64,000 nt of DNA from Oscillospiraceae bacterium (GCA_017430985.1 JAFRLZ010000077.1:1-64000), one strand, 5' to 3'; positions 40,951-48,834 are shown, numbered from the stretch's first letter. Notes: generated by a model from the letters alone, not told the origin. Program-made: numbers and translations.

Positions 40951-42288
40951 ATGGACTTTCAGGCTTTGTACGTTCCGGTGGGCGTGCCCACCTTCCATAT
41001 GGAGAGCGCGCGGGATCAGTTCGAGCGCTCCGAGGCGCTGCTGCGCTCTCTCGACGCGGGCTTCGTTTTTCCCGACGATATGCTCCTCTCCGTCGACGCG
41101 CTGCGCGCCTTTCTCGACGGCAAACGGCCGGATCTGGTCGTGTTCCAGAACCTGACCTTCGCCAACGCCGCCTACATGAGCGAGCTGCTGCGCCGCTATG
41201 ACGGCCCGGTGCTGCTCTGGACGCTGCGCGAGCCCGTGATCGACGGCGGACGCCTGCGCCTCAATTCCCTCACCGGCGCCTACTCCGCGGCCAACACCCT
41301 CCGCGCCTTCGGCGACCGGCCCTTCGGCTACGTCTTCGGCGCGCCGGAGGAGCCGGAGGTGATCGCCGCCGTGAAGGCCTTCGCCGCCGCCGCGCGGGTG
41401 AAGAAGGCCATGCGCAGCCTCCGGCTCGCCGCCGTCGGGCACACGCCGCAGGGCTTCGGCTTCGGCCGCGCGCTGGACAGCGAGCTCATGAGCGTCTTCG
41501 GCGTGGAGCTCGAGGCCGTCGAGGCGCGGGAGCTGATCGACCGCGCAAAGGCGTACAGCGACGCCGACTGCGCCGCCTGGCTCGAAAAGACGCGCCGCGC
41601 CGTCTGCGGGCTGGATAAAACGCCCGAAAAGAACCGGCTCGACCACGCGCGGCTCTGCAAGGCCTACGGCGATTACGTCGCCGAGCGCGGCGTCGGCGCG
41701 CTCGCCAGCCGCTGCTGGCCGGATTTCTTCACCGCCTTCGGCACGCCCGTGTGCACGGTGCTGTCGCTGCTGAACGACGAGGGCGTGGCCGCCGCCTGCG
41801 AGGCCGACGTCTACGGCGCGCTGAGCATGTGGATCGGGATGCAGCTGTCCGGCGAGCCCGTTTTCTTCGGCGACCCCGTGTCGCTCGACGAGGGCGAGAA
41901 CAGCGTCACCTTCTGGCACTGCGGCGCGGCCGCCTGCTCGCTCGCGCGGCGGGATACCGGCGCCGAGGTCGGCGTGCACCCCAACCGGAAGATCGGCCCG
42001 GCCATGAACTTCGGCTGCGAGGCTTTCCCGGAGGCCACGATCTTCCGCGTCGGCCGCGAGCCGGACGGCTCCTTCCGCTTCTTCATCGCGGAGGGCGAGG
42101 CGCTCGACAAGCCGCGGCAGTTCATCGGCACCTCGATCGTCGTCAAGACCGACTTCCCCTGCCGCGAGCTCGTGGAGCAGAGCGTGCGCGACGGCTTCGA
42201 GCCGCACTTCGTCGTGATGAAGGGCCGCTTCGCCAAAACGCTGGAGGCGCTGGCCGAGATGTTCGGCTTTGACGTGTACGAATACTGA
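40951..42288 (+). CDS. L-fucose/L-arabinose isomerase-fold protein (aldose-ketose isomerase)
   Basis: 445 residues from the ATG at 40951 (GAGGTG upstream). The sequence follows the FucI/AraA superfamily: an N-terminal nucleotide-like fold ('VPVGVPTFHMESA', 'LVVFQNLTFANAAYMSEL'), a middle 'RCWPDFFTAFGTPVCTVLSLLNDEGVAAACEADVYGAL' segment with probable metal ligands Glu 284 and Asp 308, and a C-terminal 'GFEPHFVVMKG' with His 419. It should interconvert an aldose and a ketose with Mn2+. Sulfoquinovose isomerases of Firmicutes belong to this superfamily. Divergent from the transketolase operon and convergent with the GH31 gene. Confidence 0.82.
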   Translation: MDFQALYVPVGVPTFHMESARDQFERSEALLRSLDAGFVFPDDMLLSVDALRAFLDGKRPDLVVFQNLTFANAAYMSELLRRYDGPVLLWTLREPVIDGGRLRLNSLTGAYSAANTLRAFGDRPFGYVFGAPEEPEVIAAVKAFAAAARVKKAMRSLRLAAVGHTPQGFGFGRALDSELMSVFGVELEAVEARELIDRAKAYSDADCAAWLEKTRRAVCGLDKTPEKNRLDHARLCKAYGDYVAERGVGALASRCWPDFFTAFGTPVCTVLSLLNDEGVAAACEADVYGALSMWIGMQLSGEPVFFGDPVSLDEGENSVTFWHCGAAACSLARRDTGAEVGVHPNRKIGPAMNFGCEAFPEATIFRVGREPDGSFRFFIAEGEALDKPRQFIGTSIVVKTDFPCRELVEQSVRDGFEPHFVVMKGRFAKTLEALAEMFGFDVYEY

Positions 42289-42295
42289 GGCAAAT

Positions 42296-42412
42296 TCTGT
42301 CATTGCGAGGCTCCGTAAGGAGCCGCGGCAATCCGTTTCCTTTTTATGGGGATACGGATTCCCACGCAAAAAGGCCGCCCGGCGGGGCGGCCTTTTTGCT
42401 CGGAATGACAGA
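42296..42412. mobile_element. 117-base MITE-like element with terminal inverted repeats
   Basis: 14-base ends (42296-42309 and 42399-42412) are inverted repeats with one mismatch, built on TCTGTCATT. Inside are a GGCTCC/GGAGCC hairpin and the terminator at 42368-42397. A related unit (TGTCATCGCGAGG...) is seen at 48792. No coding capacity. Confidence 0.65.
42368..42397. terminator. bidirectional terminator inside the MITE-like element
   Basis: 13-base stem (42368-42380 with 42385-42397), A and T runs at its ends; serves the convergent isomerase and GH31 genes. Confidence 0.85.
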
Positions 42413-42419
42413 GTGCGTT

Positions 42420-44399
42420 TTATTTGTATTTCTCCGCCGTCTCCCTGAACAGCGCCGCATGCGCGCCGCCCTCGCGGTAGAACGCCGGGGGCCGGCCCAG
42501 AGGCGCGGCGACCGTGTGCGCCCTGCCGCCCTGATAGACCTTGCCCGTCCAGAAGTGCACCCAGCGGCCCTCCGGCAGATACACCTTCCGCCGCGCCGTG
42601 TGCAGGCGGATCACCGGGGCGACGAAGAGCTCGTCCCCGAGGAAGTAGGCGTACTCGTCGCGGCTCGCGCCGTAGTCCATCGCCTCCCAGAAATCCGGCC
42701 GCAGCGCGGGACGTCCCTGCATCGCGCCCTCGATGCAGCAGTCGAGATAGGGGCGCAGCGCCCGGTGCAGCTGTGTCAGGCGCACGGTGTGCGGCAGGAC
42801 CTTTTCCGCGTCGAACTGGGCGTTGGCCCAGGGGCGGATGGACTCGTGGCTGCGCATGAGCAGCGAGAAGGCGGACATCTCCATCCAGCGCGTGAAAAGC
42901 TCCTGGCTGCGCTTGAGCTTGCCGAAGGAGAAGAAGCCGCCGATGTCGCAGTGCACCATCGTCACGCCGGAAAAGCCCAGCGAGAAGCTCGCGGGCATCA
43001 CACAGGGCAGGCCGTAGTCCTTCGTCGTGTCGGTGTGCTGGTCGCCGTTCCACATGATCGGCGCGTACTCCTGCACGCCGAGGTAGCCCGAGCGCGTGAA
43101 GAACATCGCGTCCTCCGCGCCGTATTCCTCGATGGCTTCGCGGTTGATCCTCGCCCACAGCACCGGCCAGCGGTTGTGCAGCTCCTTCGGATCGCCCTCG
43201 TGCAGCACGCAGTCCACCGGCAGATACTCGCCGAAGTCGGCCATCCAGCCGGACACGCCCAGGTCGAGCATGTTCTTTTTGATGAGCTCGTCCTTGATAT
43301 AGCGCACGGCCTCGGGGTTCGTGAGGTCCAGCATGCCCGCGTCGAAGGTCGTGGACTTGATGTGATAGACGCTGCCGTCCGCGCGGGTGATGAGGTAGCC
43401 CTTGTCTTTGCAGACCCCGTACAGCCGCCCGCCCTTGACGAGATAGGGGTTGATATAGGCCAGGAAGCGCACGCCGCGCGCGTTGAGCTTTTTGATGGCG
43501 TCCTTCAGCCCGGGATAGAGCTTTTCGTCGACCTCCCAGTTCCACCAGACCTGATAGCCCGCGATCGTGCGGTTGAAGCCGGACCAGTCCTGGCTCCAGA
43601 CGCCGCTGACCGCCGCGCCCGCGTCGAGCATGGCGAAGGCTTTTTTCAGGACCGTCTCCGTGCCGCCCTGCACGCCGAGGATCATGCCCTCGCGGCACCA
43701 GTCGGGCAGGTACTGCCGGTTCGGCAGCTTCTTCGTCAGCAGCGCGGAGAGCTCGGCGTAGCTGTCGGCCTGCCAGAGCGTCAGGCTCTCGGGGCAGGCG
43801 TCGAAGCTGAAGCGGTAGGCCTCCTCGCCGAACTCGGCGAAGCCGTCGGCCCCGGTGGAGAACAGGAACATCCGGCCGCTGTCCGTGACGAAGACGGGCA
43901 TGGGCGCGTAGCTGCCGATCTGCGCGTGCTCCTTCTCGCGGTACAGGACGCGCGGCAGCAGGGCCTTTTCAAAGATCGTCGAGACCTTGATATGCTCCGA
44001 GACGAAGTTGACCACGCGCTCGCCGCGCAGGTTCACCCTGCGGTACTGCTCGCCGCCGCCGAAGACGGCCTCGCCCTCGCGCGCCGGCAGGCGGAACTCA
44101 TAGGCCCAGCCCGGCTCGCCCCGCAGCTGCAGCTCCGCGCCGCGCTCGCAGGGGCGCGCGGACAGGCTCAGGCTGTGCTCGCCGGAGGAGAAGACGTAGC
44201 GGCCCGCCTCCTCGCGCAGCTCCGTCAGCGGCAGCCGTTCCCGCTCCGTCACCGTCTCCTTCACCGTGCCGCGGACCGCGGCGTATTGCTTTTCCCGCCG
44301 CACGGCGACCGCGAAGGGCCGCTCCCCGCTGTGCTGCAGGACCGGTCTCCCGTCCAGGCTCAGGGTCAGCTCTCCGGGGGCAAAGTCGATCTTCATCAT
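42420..44399 (-). CDS. glycoside hydrolase family 31, YihQ (sulfoquinovosidase) subgroup
   Basis: 659 residues. GH31 retaining alpha-glycosidase: nucleophile Asp 388 in 'GWMADFGEYLP' and acid/base Asp 453 in 'MWNGDQ'. The exact phrase order ('VWSQDWSG', 'YINPYL', 'FDAGMLDLTNP', 'LWARINREA', 'FFTRSGY', 'HCDIGGF') is that of E. coli YihQ. Of the five residues I recall for YihQ substrate binding (Gln262, Gln288, Arg301, Trp304, Tyr508), three are kept (Gln244, Gln270, Trp286), but Arg becomes Gln283 and Tyr becomes Phe489. The sulfonate pocket is thus changed and the substrate uncertain. No signal peptide, so cytosolic. Confidence 0.88.
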   Translation of the reverse strand: MMKIDFAPGELTLSLDGRPVLQHSGERPFAVAVRREKQYAAVRGTVKETVTERERLPLTELREEAGRYVFSSGEHSLSLSARPCERGAELQLRGEPGWAYEFRLPAREGEAVFGGGEQYRRVNLRGERVVNFVSEHIKVSTIFEKALLPRVLYREKEHAQIGSYAPMPVFVTDSGRMFLFSTGADGFAEFGEEAYRFSFDACPESLTLWQADSYAELSALLTKKLPNRQYLPDWCREGMILGVQGGTETVLKKAFAMLDAGAAVSGVWSQDWSGFNRTIAGYQVWWNWEVDEKLYPGLKDAIKKLNARGVRFLAYINPYLVKGGRLYGVCKDKGYLITRADGSVYHIKSTTFDAGMLDLTNPEAVRYIKDELIKKNMLDLGVSGWMADFGEYLPVDCVLHEGDPKELHNRWPVLWARINREAIEEYGAEDAMFFTRSGYLGVQEYAPIMWNGDQHTDTTKDYGLPCVMPASFSLGFSGVTMVHCDIGGFFSFGKLKRSQELFTRWMEMSAFSLLMRSHESIRPWANAQFDAEKVLPHTVRLTQLHRALRPYLDCCIEGAMQGRPALRPDFWEAMDYGASRDEYAYFLGDELFVAPVIRLHTARRKVYLPEGRWVHFWTGKVYQGGRAHTVAAPLGRPPAFYREGGAHAALFRETAEKYK

Positions 44400-44428
44400 G
44401 GCGCGTTCTCCTTGCGTTTTTTTGTTTT

Positions 44429-44457
44429 ATTGTACCCTGTTTTTCCCAGCGCGTCAA
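44429..44457 (-). promoter_or_regulatory. GH31 promoter TTGACG-17-TACAAT
   Basis: Minus strand: -10 at 44429-44434, -35 at 44452-44457. Confidence 0.75.
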
Positions 44458-44468
44458 TCGGCGCGGCA

Positions 44469-44497
44469 TTGACTTTTCCGCCGCCGACTGTTATGCT
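44469..44497 (+). promoter_or_regulatory. promoter TTGACT-17-TATGCT for lipoprotein gene
   Basis: -35 at 44469-44474, -10 at 44492-44497, divergent from the GH31 promoter. Confidence 0.6.
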
Positions 44498-44532
44498 GAA
44501 AACAGTTTTATGGGACAAAAGGAGGTTTCCTG

Positions 44533-45441
44533 ATGAAAAAGATGAAACAAGTCCTGGCGCTGTGCCTGTGCCTGGCCCTGCTGCTGGCCCTCGCCGGCTG
44601 CGGCAAGAGCGAATACGTCAAGAACGCCGAGGCCCTGATCGACGCCATCGGCGAGGTCACGGCCGACAGCGGCGAGGTGATCGAGGCCGCGCAGAAGGCC
44701 TACGACGCGCTGACCGAGGACGACAAGGCCAAGGTCGAAAACGCCGACCTGCTCCCGGCGGCGCAGACCGCGCTGCAGATCGCGCTGGAGGAGAAGGCCG
44801 CCGCCGAGCTGGAGGCGCTGCGGCAGTCCTTCGTCGGCGCCTGGAAAGCCGAGCTGGACGAGATCGAGCTGCTCTGCCAGTCGGTCGATTCCTCGCTGGG
44901 CGATCCCCGCATCAGCTTCCGGGATTATCTGGACAGCTTCGTGCTCACTGTCATGCTCGAGTTCAACGCCGACGGCAGCTATCATATGTACGGCGAAGCC
45001 GCAGCCTCGGAGGCCACCGTCGCCGCGCTCAAGGAGGCCGTCGTCCGCTTCTATGACGACTACATCCTGCTCGCCCTCTGCGACACACTGGCCGAGAACG
45101 GCTACGGCAGCGCGAGCAGCTGGGCCGAGGTGGAAAGCAAGCTCGGCACGAGCAAGACCAACATCATCTTCTCCTCTCTCGGCATGTCTCTGTCCGAGTA
45201 TGTCGACACGCTGTTCAACGAGGAGTCGGTCGACCAGTTGTTCTCCGCGATGAACCGCGAGGGCCGCTACCTTGTCGAGCCCGGCAAGCTGCACATGTCC
45301 CAGTCCGCGGACGAAGAGCCGGCGGACGGCGACTATGAGTCCTTCACGCTGGAGGGCGACGAGCTCATCCTCACGAATTTCTCCGGTACCAGCATTCTGG
45401 AGGACCTCGTCTACCCGATGGCGTTCCACCGCGTCGGCTGA
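44533..45441 (+). CDS. lipoprotein of unknown function
   Basis: 302 residues. Lipobox 'LAGC' puts the lipid-modified Cys at about residue 23. Residues ~25-90 are an Ala/Glu-rich helical stretch ('IDAIGEVTADSGEVIEAAQKAYDALTEDDKAKVEN'), a pattern common in Firmicutes surface proteins. The remainder contains 'VGAWKAELDEIELL', 'LTVMLEFNADGSYHMYG' and ends in 'MAFHRVG', matching in outline the smaller lipoprotein at 14902. It therefore looks like that protein with an added helical spacer. Own promoter and terminator. Confidence 0.78.
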   Translation: MKKMKQVLALCLCLALLLALAGCGKSEYVKNAEALIDAIGEVTADSGEVIEAAQKAYDALTEDDKAKVENADLLPAAQTALQIALEEKAAAELEALRQSFVGAWKAELDEIELLCQSVDSSLGDPRISFRDYLDSFVLTVMLEFNADGSYHMYGEAAASEATVAALKEAVVRFYDDYILLALCDTLAENGYGSASSWAEVESKLGTSKTNIIFSSLGMSLSEYVDTLFNEESVDQLFSAMNREGRYLVEPGKLHMSQSADEEPADGDYESFTLEGDELILTNFSGTSILEDLVYPMAFHRVG

Positions 45442-45452
45442 GTCTGCGGGCA

Positions 45453-45489
45453 AAAAAAGAGAGCGCACAGAGTGCGCTCTCTTTTTTTA
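45453..45489. terminator. bidirectional terminator
   Basis: Stem AGAGAGCGCAC/GTGCGCTCTCT with flanking A and T runs, between two convergent genes. Confidence 0.88.
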
Positions 45490-45495
45490 TGTCCG

Positions 45496-46371
45496 TCAGG
45501 GCTCGATGAGGATCTCTCCGTCGACGGGGACGTCGCCGCCGCCGACCTCACCGCCGCCGGCGCTGCCGTCCTCGATCGTGACCTCGCCGCTCGGATCCGG
45601 CGCGGGCTGCGTCGTCCCTCCGCCGCCGCCCGTCGAGCCGCCGGTATTGCCGGTGGTGCGGCCGGTGTTGCCTGTGGTGCGGCCGGTATTGCCGGTGGTG
45701 CCTGTGGCGCCGCCGGCGGTCGGCGCCGCCGCGGGCGCCGGGGTCGGCTCGGGTGACTCCTCGGGGGCCGGAGACTCGGCCGGCTGCGCGCCGGCTTCAC
45801 TCTTGGTCACATACTCGCCGAAGATGTAGCCGCGCTGCCCGTCGACGGTGACCGTCATCCACTCGCCGTTCTCGGCCAGGATCGTGACCGGCGTCCCGGC
45901 GGACAGGGTGCTGATGATCTCCGCCGTCATGGACGGGCCGCTGCGGAAGTTCACGCCGTCGATGCTGATGGTGCCCGCCGTGCCGCCGGTGCTGCCCGCC
46001 GACTGGAGCGCCTCGTCCATCTCAACGTAGGCCGCGCTCAGATAGCCGGTGTAGCCGTCGATCTCCGCGACGACCCAATCGCCCTCCACGCGCAGGATGG
46101 TGATGGGCTTGCCGGTGTTGTAGATGGCGATGACCCGCTCGCCGGTGTCCGGTCCGTTGCGGAAATAGACGCCGTCGCCGGTGACGAGACCGGGGCCTGC
46201 CGTCAGGCGCGGGGTCGGCTCGGGCGTAGGCTCCGGGGTGGCTTCGGGAGTCGCCTCGGGCGTGGGCTCGGGCGTCGGCTCTGCTTTTTTCAGGCCGAGA
46301 TCGCAGGCCGTCAGTACGAGCAGCAGCATCAGCGCCAGAAGAAGCGCCGATACGCGTTTGATCGTTTTCAT
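45496..46371 (-). CDS. SH3-domain lipoprotein with low-complexity tail
   Basis: 291 residues. Lipobox 'LTAC' (Cys ~23), then a Pro-Glu-Thr repeat linker to residue ~55. Two bacterial SH3 (SH3_3) domains follow: 'GDGVYFRNGPDTGERVIAIYNTGKPITIL' (~65-93) and 'IDGVNFRSGPSMTAEIISTLSAGTPVTIL' (~138-166), each ending in a 'GYxxxxYV' strand. Such domains bind peptidoglycan. The last third is Gly/Thr/Asn repeats ('TTGNTGR' three times) and an acidic Gly-rich end. Probably a cell-wall-binding surface protein. Confidence 0.87.
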   Translation of the reverse strand: MKTIKRVSALLLALMLLLVLTACDLGLKKAEPTPEPTPEATPEATPEPTPEPTPRLTAGPGLVTGDGVYFRNGPDTGERVIAIYNTGKPITILRVEGDWVVAEIDGYTGYLSAAYVEMDEALQSAGSTGGTAGTISIDGVNFRSGPSMTAEIISTLSAGTPVTILAENGEWMTVTVDGQRGYIFGEYVTKSEAGAQPAESPAPEESPEPTPAPAAAPTAGGATGTTGNTGRTTGNTGRTTGNTGGSTGGGGGTTQPAPDPSGEVTIEDGSAGGGEVGGGDVPVDGEILIEP

Positions 46372-46450
46372 CTCGTTTCCTCCAGATTATTTGTATTTAC
46401 AGCAAATATCCTCCGTTCTGTCTCTTGCCGATGATTTACGGCTCGCCCAT

Positions 46451-46479
46451 ATCATACCACATAGACCGACGCGTTTCAA
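46451..46479 (-). promoter_or_regulatory. promoter TTGAAA-17-TATGAT for SH3 lipoprotein
   Basis: Minus strand: -10 at 46451-46456, -35 at 46474-46479. Confidence 0.7.
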
Positions 46480-46533
46480 CTCAAAAAAACGGATAAAAAA
46501 CCCCGTTTTTCGCCAAAAAAGCGCCCTTTTTTA

Positions 46534-46572
46534 CAAAAAAAAGACAGACCGATTGCAAAATCGGCCTGTCTT
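46534..46572 (-). terminator. terminator after sugar-importer ATPase gene
   Basis: 13-base stem with one G-T pair (46541-46553 with 46560-46572), T run on the minus strand. Confidence 0.82.
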
Positions 46573-46592
46573 ATTAACAGGATTTCCTGATA

Positions 46593-47777
46593 TTACCACT
46601 CGAGGTTCTTGTCCGTTTCTTTGCTGAAAACGTGCGCGACGTTGCCGTTGAAGCTGAATTTGACGGCGTCGCCCATGCGGTAGCTGTTCTTCATGTCGGT
46701 CGTCGGGACGATGATGATGACGTCGCGGCCCTCCGCGCTGACGTGCAGATGCACGCTCGAGCCCATCATCTCGCTGACGTCGACCTTGGCGGGCACGCCC
46801 TCGTCCGCGAGGAGCGTATGCTCGGGGCGCACGCCCAGCGTGACGGTCTGGCTCTGCACATCGTTTTTCAGCAGGCGCTCTTCCTTCTCCGGGGAGAGCT
46901 CGACCTCGTAGCCGCCGAGCTCGACGAAGAACTTGTCGCCCACGCGCTTGAGCTGGGCGTCGAAGAAGTTCATGACGGGCATGCCGATGAAGCCCGCGAC
47001 GAAGAGGTTCGCCGGGTGGTTGAAGACCTCCTGCGGCGTGCCGATCTGCTGGATGTAGCCGTCGCGCATGATGACGATGCGGTCGCCCAGGGTCATGGCC
47101 TCGGTCTGGTCGTGGGTGACGTAGATGAAGGTGGTGTCGATGCGCTCGCGCAGCTTGATGATCTCCGCGCGCATCTCGTTTCTCAGCTTCGCGTCGAGGT
47201 TCGACAGCGGCTCGTCCATCAGCATGACCTTCGGGGCGCGCACGATCGCGCGGCCGATGGCGACGCGCTGGCGCTGGCCGCCGGACAGAGCCTTCGGCTT
47301 GCGGTTGAGGTACTGGGTGATGTCGAGGATCTCGGCCGCCTCGCGCACCTTGCGGTCGATCTCATCCTTCGGCGTGTGGCGCAGCTTCAGGGAGAAGGCC
47401 ATGTTGTCGTACACGGTCATGTGCGGGTACAGCGCGTAGCTCTGGAAGACCATCGCGATATCGCGGTCCTTCGGCGCGACGTCGTTCATCAGTTTGCCGT
47501 CGATATACAGCTCGCCCGCCGTGATCTCCTCAAGCCCGGCCACCATGCGCAGCGTGGTGGATTTGCCGCAGCCGGAGGGGCCGACCAGCACGATGAACTC
47601 CTTGTCCGCGATGTCCAGATTGAACTCCTGAACGGCGACGACGCCCTCGTCCGTGATCTGCAGATTGACCTTCGCCTTTTCCGGCTCGTCGTCTTTCTTT
47701 TTCCTGTTCTTTTTCTTTTCCTCACCGCTGACGTAAGGGTAGACCTTCTTGATGTTTTTCAGCTGTACAGTCGCCAT
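46593..47777 (-). CDS. MsmX/UgpC-type sugar ABC transporter ATPase, orphan
   Basis: 394 residues. Walker A 'GPSGCGKST' is at 66-74, signature 'LSGGQRQRVAIGRAI' near 164, Walker B 'VMLMDEPLSNLDAKLR' near 186, switch His in 'THDQTEAMTLGDR', and a TOBE-containing C-terminal regulatory domain ('LGVRPEHTLLADE'). Family members begin Walker A near residue 38; here a Lys/Glu-rich insert (residues ~18-42, 'GEEKKKNRKKKDD') pushes it back. It stands alone, as do MsmX-type ATPases that energise several sugar importers. The ATG at 47777 has only a weak ribosome site. Confidence 0.9.
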   Translation of the reverse strand: MATVQLKNIKKVYPYVSGEEKKKNRKKKDDEPEKAKVNLQITDEGVVAVQEFNLDIADKEFIVLVGPSGCGKSTTLRMVAGLEEITAGELYIDGKLMNDVAPKDRDIAMVFQSYALYPHMTVYDNMAFSLKLRHTPKDEIDRKVREAAEILDITQYLNRKPKALSGGQRQRVAIGRAIVRAPKVMLMDEPLSNLDAKLRNEMRAEIIKLRERIDTTFIYVTHDQTEAMTLGDRIVIMRDGYIQQIGTPQEVFNHPANLFVAGFIGMPVMNFFDAQLKRVGDKFFVELGGYEVELSPEKEERLLKNDVQSQTVTLGVRPEHTLLADEGVPAKVDVSEMMGSSVHLHVSAEGRDVIIIVPTTDMKNSYRMGDAVKFSFNGNVAHVFSKETDKNLEW

Positions 47778-47897
47778 GTCTGCCGGCTTTGAACGCCCGG
47801 CCTCCGCCTGAGCGCCCTCGCGGCCATCTGCTGTGAGATGCGCCGCCTTGCGACAGGTCTCCACACTGCCGCACCCCAAGCCCGGGGATGTGTCGTT

Positions 47898-47903
47898 CCT
47901 CCT
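47898..47903 (-). promoter_or_regulatory. strong Shine-Dalgarno without a matching start codon
   Basis: AGGAGG on the minus strand, 120 bases upstream of the ATPase ATG. The ATPase frame is open through this stretch but has no usual start codon at proper spacing. It may mark a leader peptide, a rare start codon, or an insertion between the original site and the gene. Confidence 0.35.
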
Positions 47904-47973
47904 TTTTTGATGCTGTGCGGGGCAAAGATATGGAGAGCCGCGCACGCAATGAGATCGGGGCATACCCCTTTTT

Positions 47974-48002
47974 ATTATAACGAAAACGATTTCGACGCGC
48001 AA
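47974..48002 (-). promoter_or_regulatory. ATPase promoter TTGCGC-17-TATAAT with LacI-type operator in the spacer
   Basis: Minus strand: -10 at 47974-47979, -35 at 47997-48002. The spacer holds CGAAAACGATTTCG (47981-47994), symmetric at 12 of 14 positions around a central CG. That is the form of LacI-family (MalR/CcpA-like) operators, implying repression released by a sugar signal. Confidence 0.65.
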
Positions 48003-48030
48003 GAGGAAATTGCCGTTTAAAAATAATAAA

Positions 48031-48052
48031 AGAAGCCGGTTACCCGGCTTCT
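48031..48052 (-). terminator. terminator after divIVA
   Basis: 9-base stem (48031-48039 with 48044-48052) followed on the minus strand by a T-rich stretch. Confidence 0.75.
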
Positions 48053-48064
48053 CTTGTTGTTATA

Positions 48065-48595
48065 TCAGAGCTCGGCCCCCGCTGTCTCGGTCTCCTCGTC
48101 GAGGGCGAACATCTCGCGCGCGATCGCGCCGACCTTCTCGTCCAGATCGGCGGGCGCGTCCTCTCCGTCGTCGAGCGAGCAGAGGTAGTCCTGCCAGTCG
48201 GCGTTGAGCGCGTCGACGCAGCTCATCATCCGCTCGCGCATCCGGCGGTAGCAGGCCTCCGTGCGGCGGACCGCGGCCTCTTCCTCGGCGGCGGCCGCGG
48301 CGCGCAGCTCGCGGGCGCGCTCCTCAGCGGCGCTCACGATGCCGTCGGCCTGAGCTTTGGCCTCCTGCAGCATCTGCTGGGCGATGGACTTGGCGGAGAG
48401 CAGCGTGTCGCCGATCTCGGTCTTCTGCTCCGTCAGCTGCGCAAGCTCCCGGCGCAGCCGTTCGTTCTCTTCGGTCAGCTCCAGCGCGCGGCGGCGGATA
48501 TCGGCGAGCAGCGCCTCCACCTTGTTGGCGTTGTAGTATTTCTTTCTCACGGTCTCGATTCGGATCGCGTCGAAATAGCTCTGATCGAGCGCCAT
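48065..48595 (-). CDS. divIVA: DivIVA-domain coiled-coil protein
   Basis: 176 residues from the ATG at 48595 (GGAGGAGGG upstream). DivIVA proteins bind curved membrane at the poles and septum and recruit division, wall-synthesis or sporulation factors. The N-terminus 'SYFDAIRIETVRKKYYNANKVEALLADI' is a divergent DivIVA lipid-binding domain. A long coiled coil (residues ~35-130, rich in Leu, Glu, Ala, Arg, e.g. 'ELTEENERLRRELAQLTEQK') follows, then an acidic tail. It has a clean promoter and terminator and no operon partners, unlike the usual sepF-ylmG-ylmH neighbourhood, so it could be a specialised paralogue. Confidence 0.75.
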   Translation of the reverse strand: MALDQSYFDAIRIETVRKKYYNANKVEALLADIRRRALELTEENERLRRELAQLTEQKTEIGDTLLSAKSIAQQMLQEAKAQADGIVSAAEERARELRAAAAAEEEAAVRRTEACYRRMRERMMSCVDALNADWQDYLCSLDDGEDAPADLDEKVGAIAREMFALDEETETAGAEL

Positions 48596-48626
48596 GCCTG
48601 TCCCTCCTCCGCGGTCGTCTAAGGGG

Positions 48627-48655
48627 ATTATAACAGATTGCGCCGCGCAGTTCAA
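48627..48655 (-). promoter_or_regulatory. divIVA promoter TTGAAC-17-TATAAT
   Basis: Minus strand: -10 at 48627-48632, -35 at 48650-48655. Confidence 0.75.
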
Positions 48656-48689
48656 CTGCCTTTCCGGCGGGAGAAAGGAAAAAGCCCGT

Positions 48690-48826
48690 CGCCCGCCGTA
48701 GGGGAGGGGCTTGCCCCTCCCGCAGATCAGATACCACGTCGGCGGGCCGTCCTGGGCCGGCCCCTACACGCGCAGCGACCGCCCCTGCGTCCTGTCATCG
48801 CGAGGAGCGCAGCGACGCGGCGATCC
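48690..48826. repeat. composite palindromic intergenic repeat
   Basis: GTAGGGGAGGGGC-TTG-CCCCTCCC and GGGCCG...CGGCCCCTAC hairpins, as at 8321, joined to a TGTCATCGCGAGG...CGGCGATCCG unit like the left end of the element at 42296. Together with the following 22-base repeat they fill the 48596-48962 gap. Confidence 0.55.
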
Positions 48827-48834
48827 GTTTTCTT

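Noticed and set aside
40921..43698. A 925-codon minus-strand frame across the isomerase and GH31 genes
   Set aside because: Composition is Arg/Gly/Ala/His-rich nonsense, and it runs antisense to the isomerase and out of frame with GH31.
47722..47949. A 75-residue minus-strand leader protein following the AGGAGG site
   Set aside because: The frame has no usual start codon at proper spacing, and its composition is that of an out-of-frame reading.
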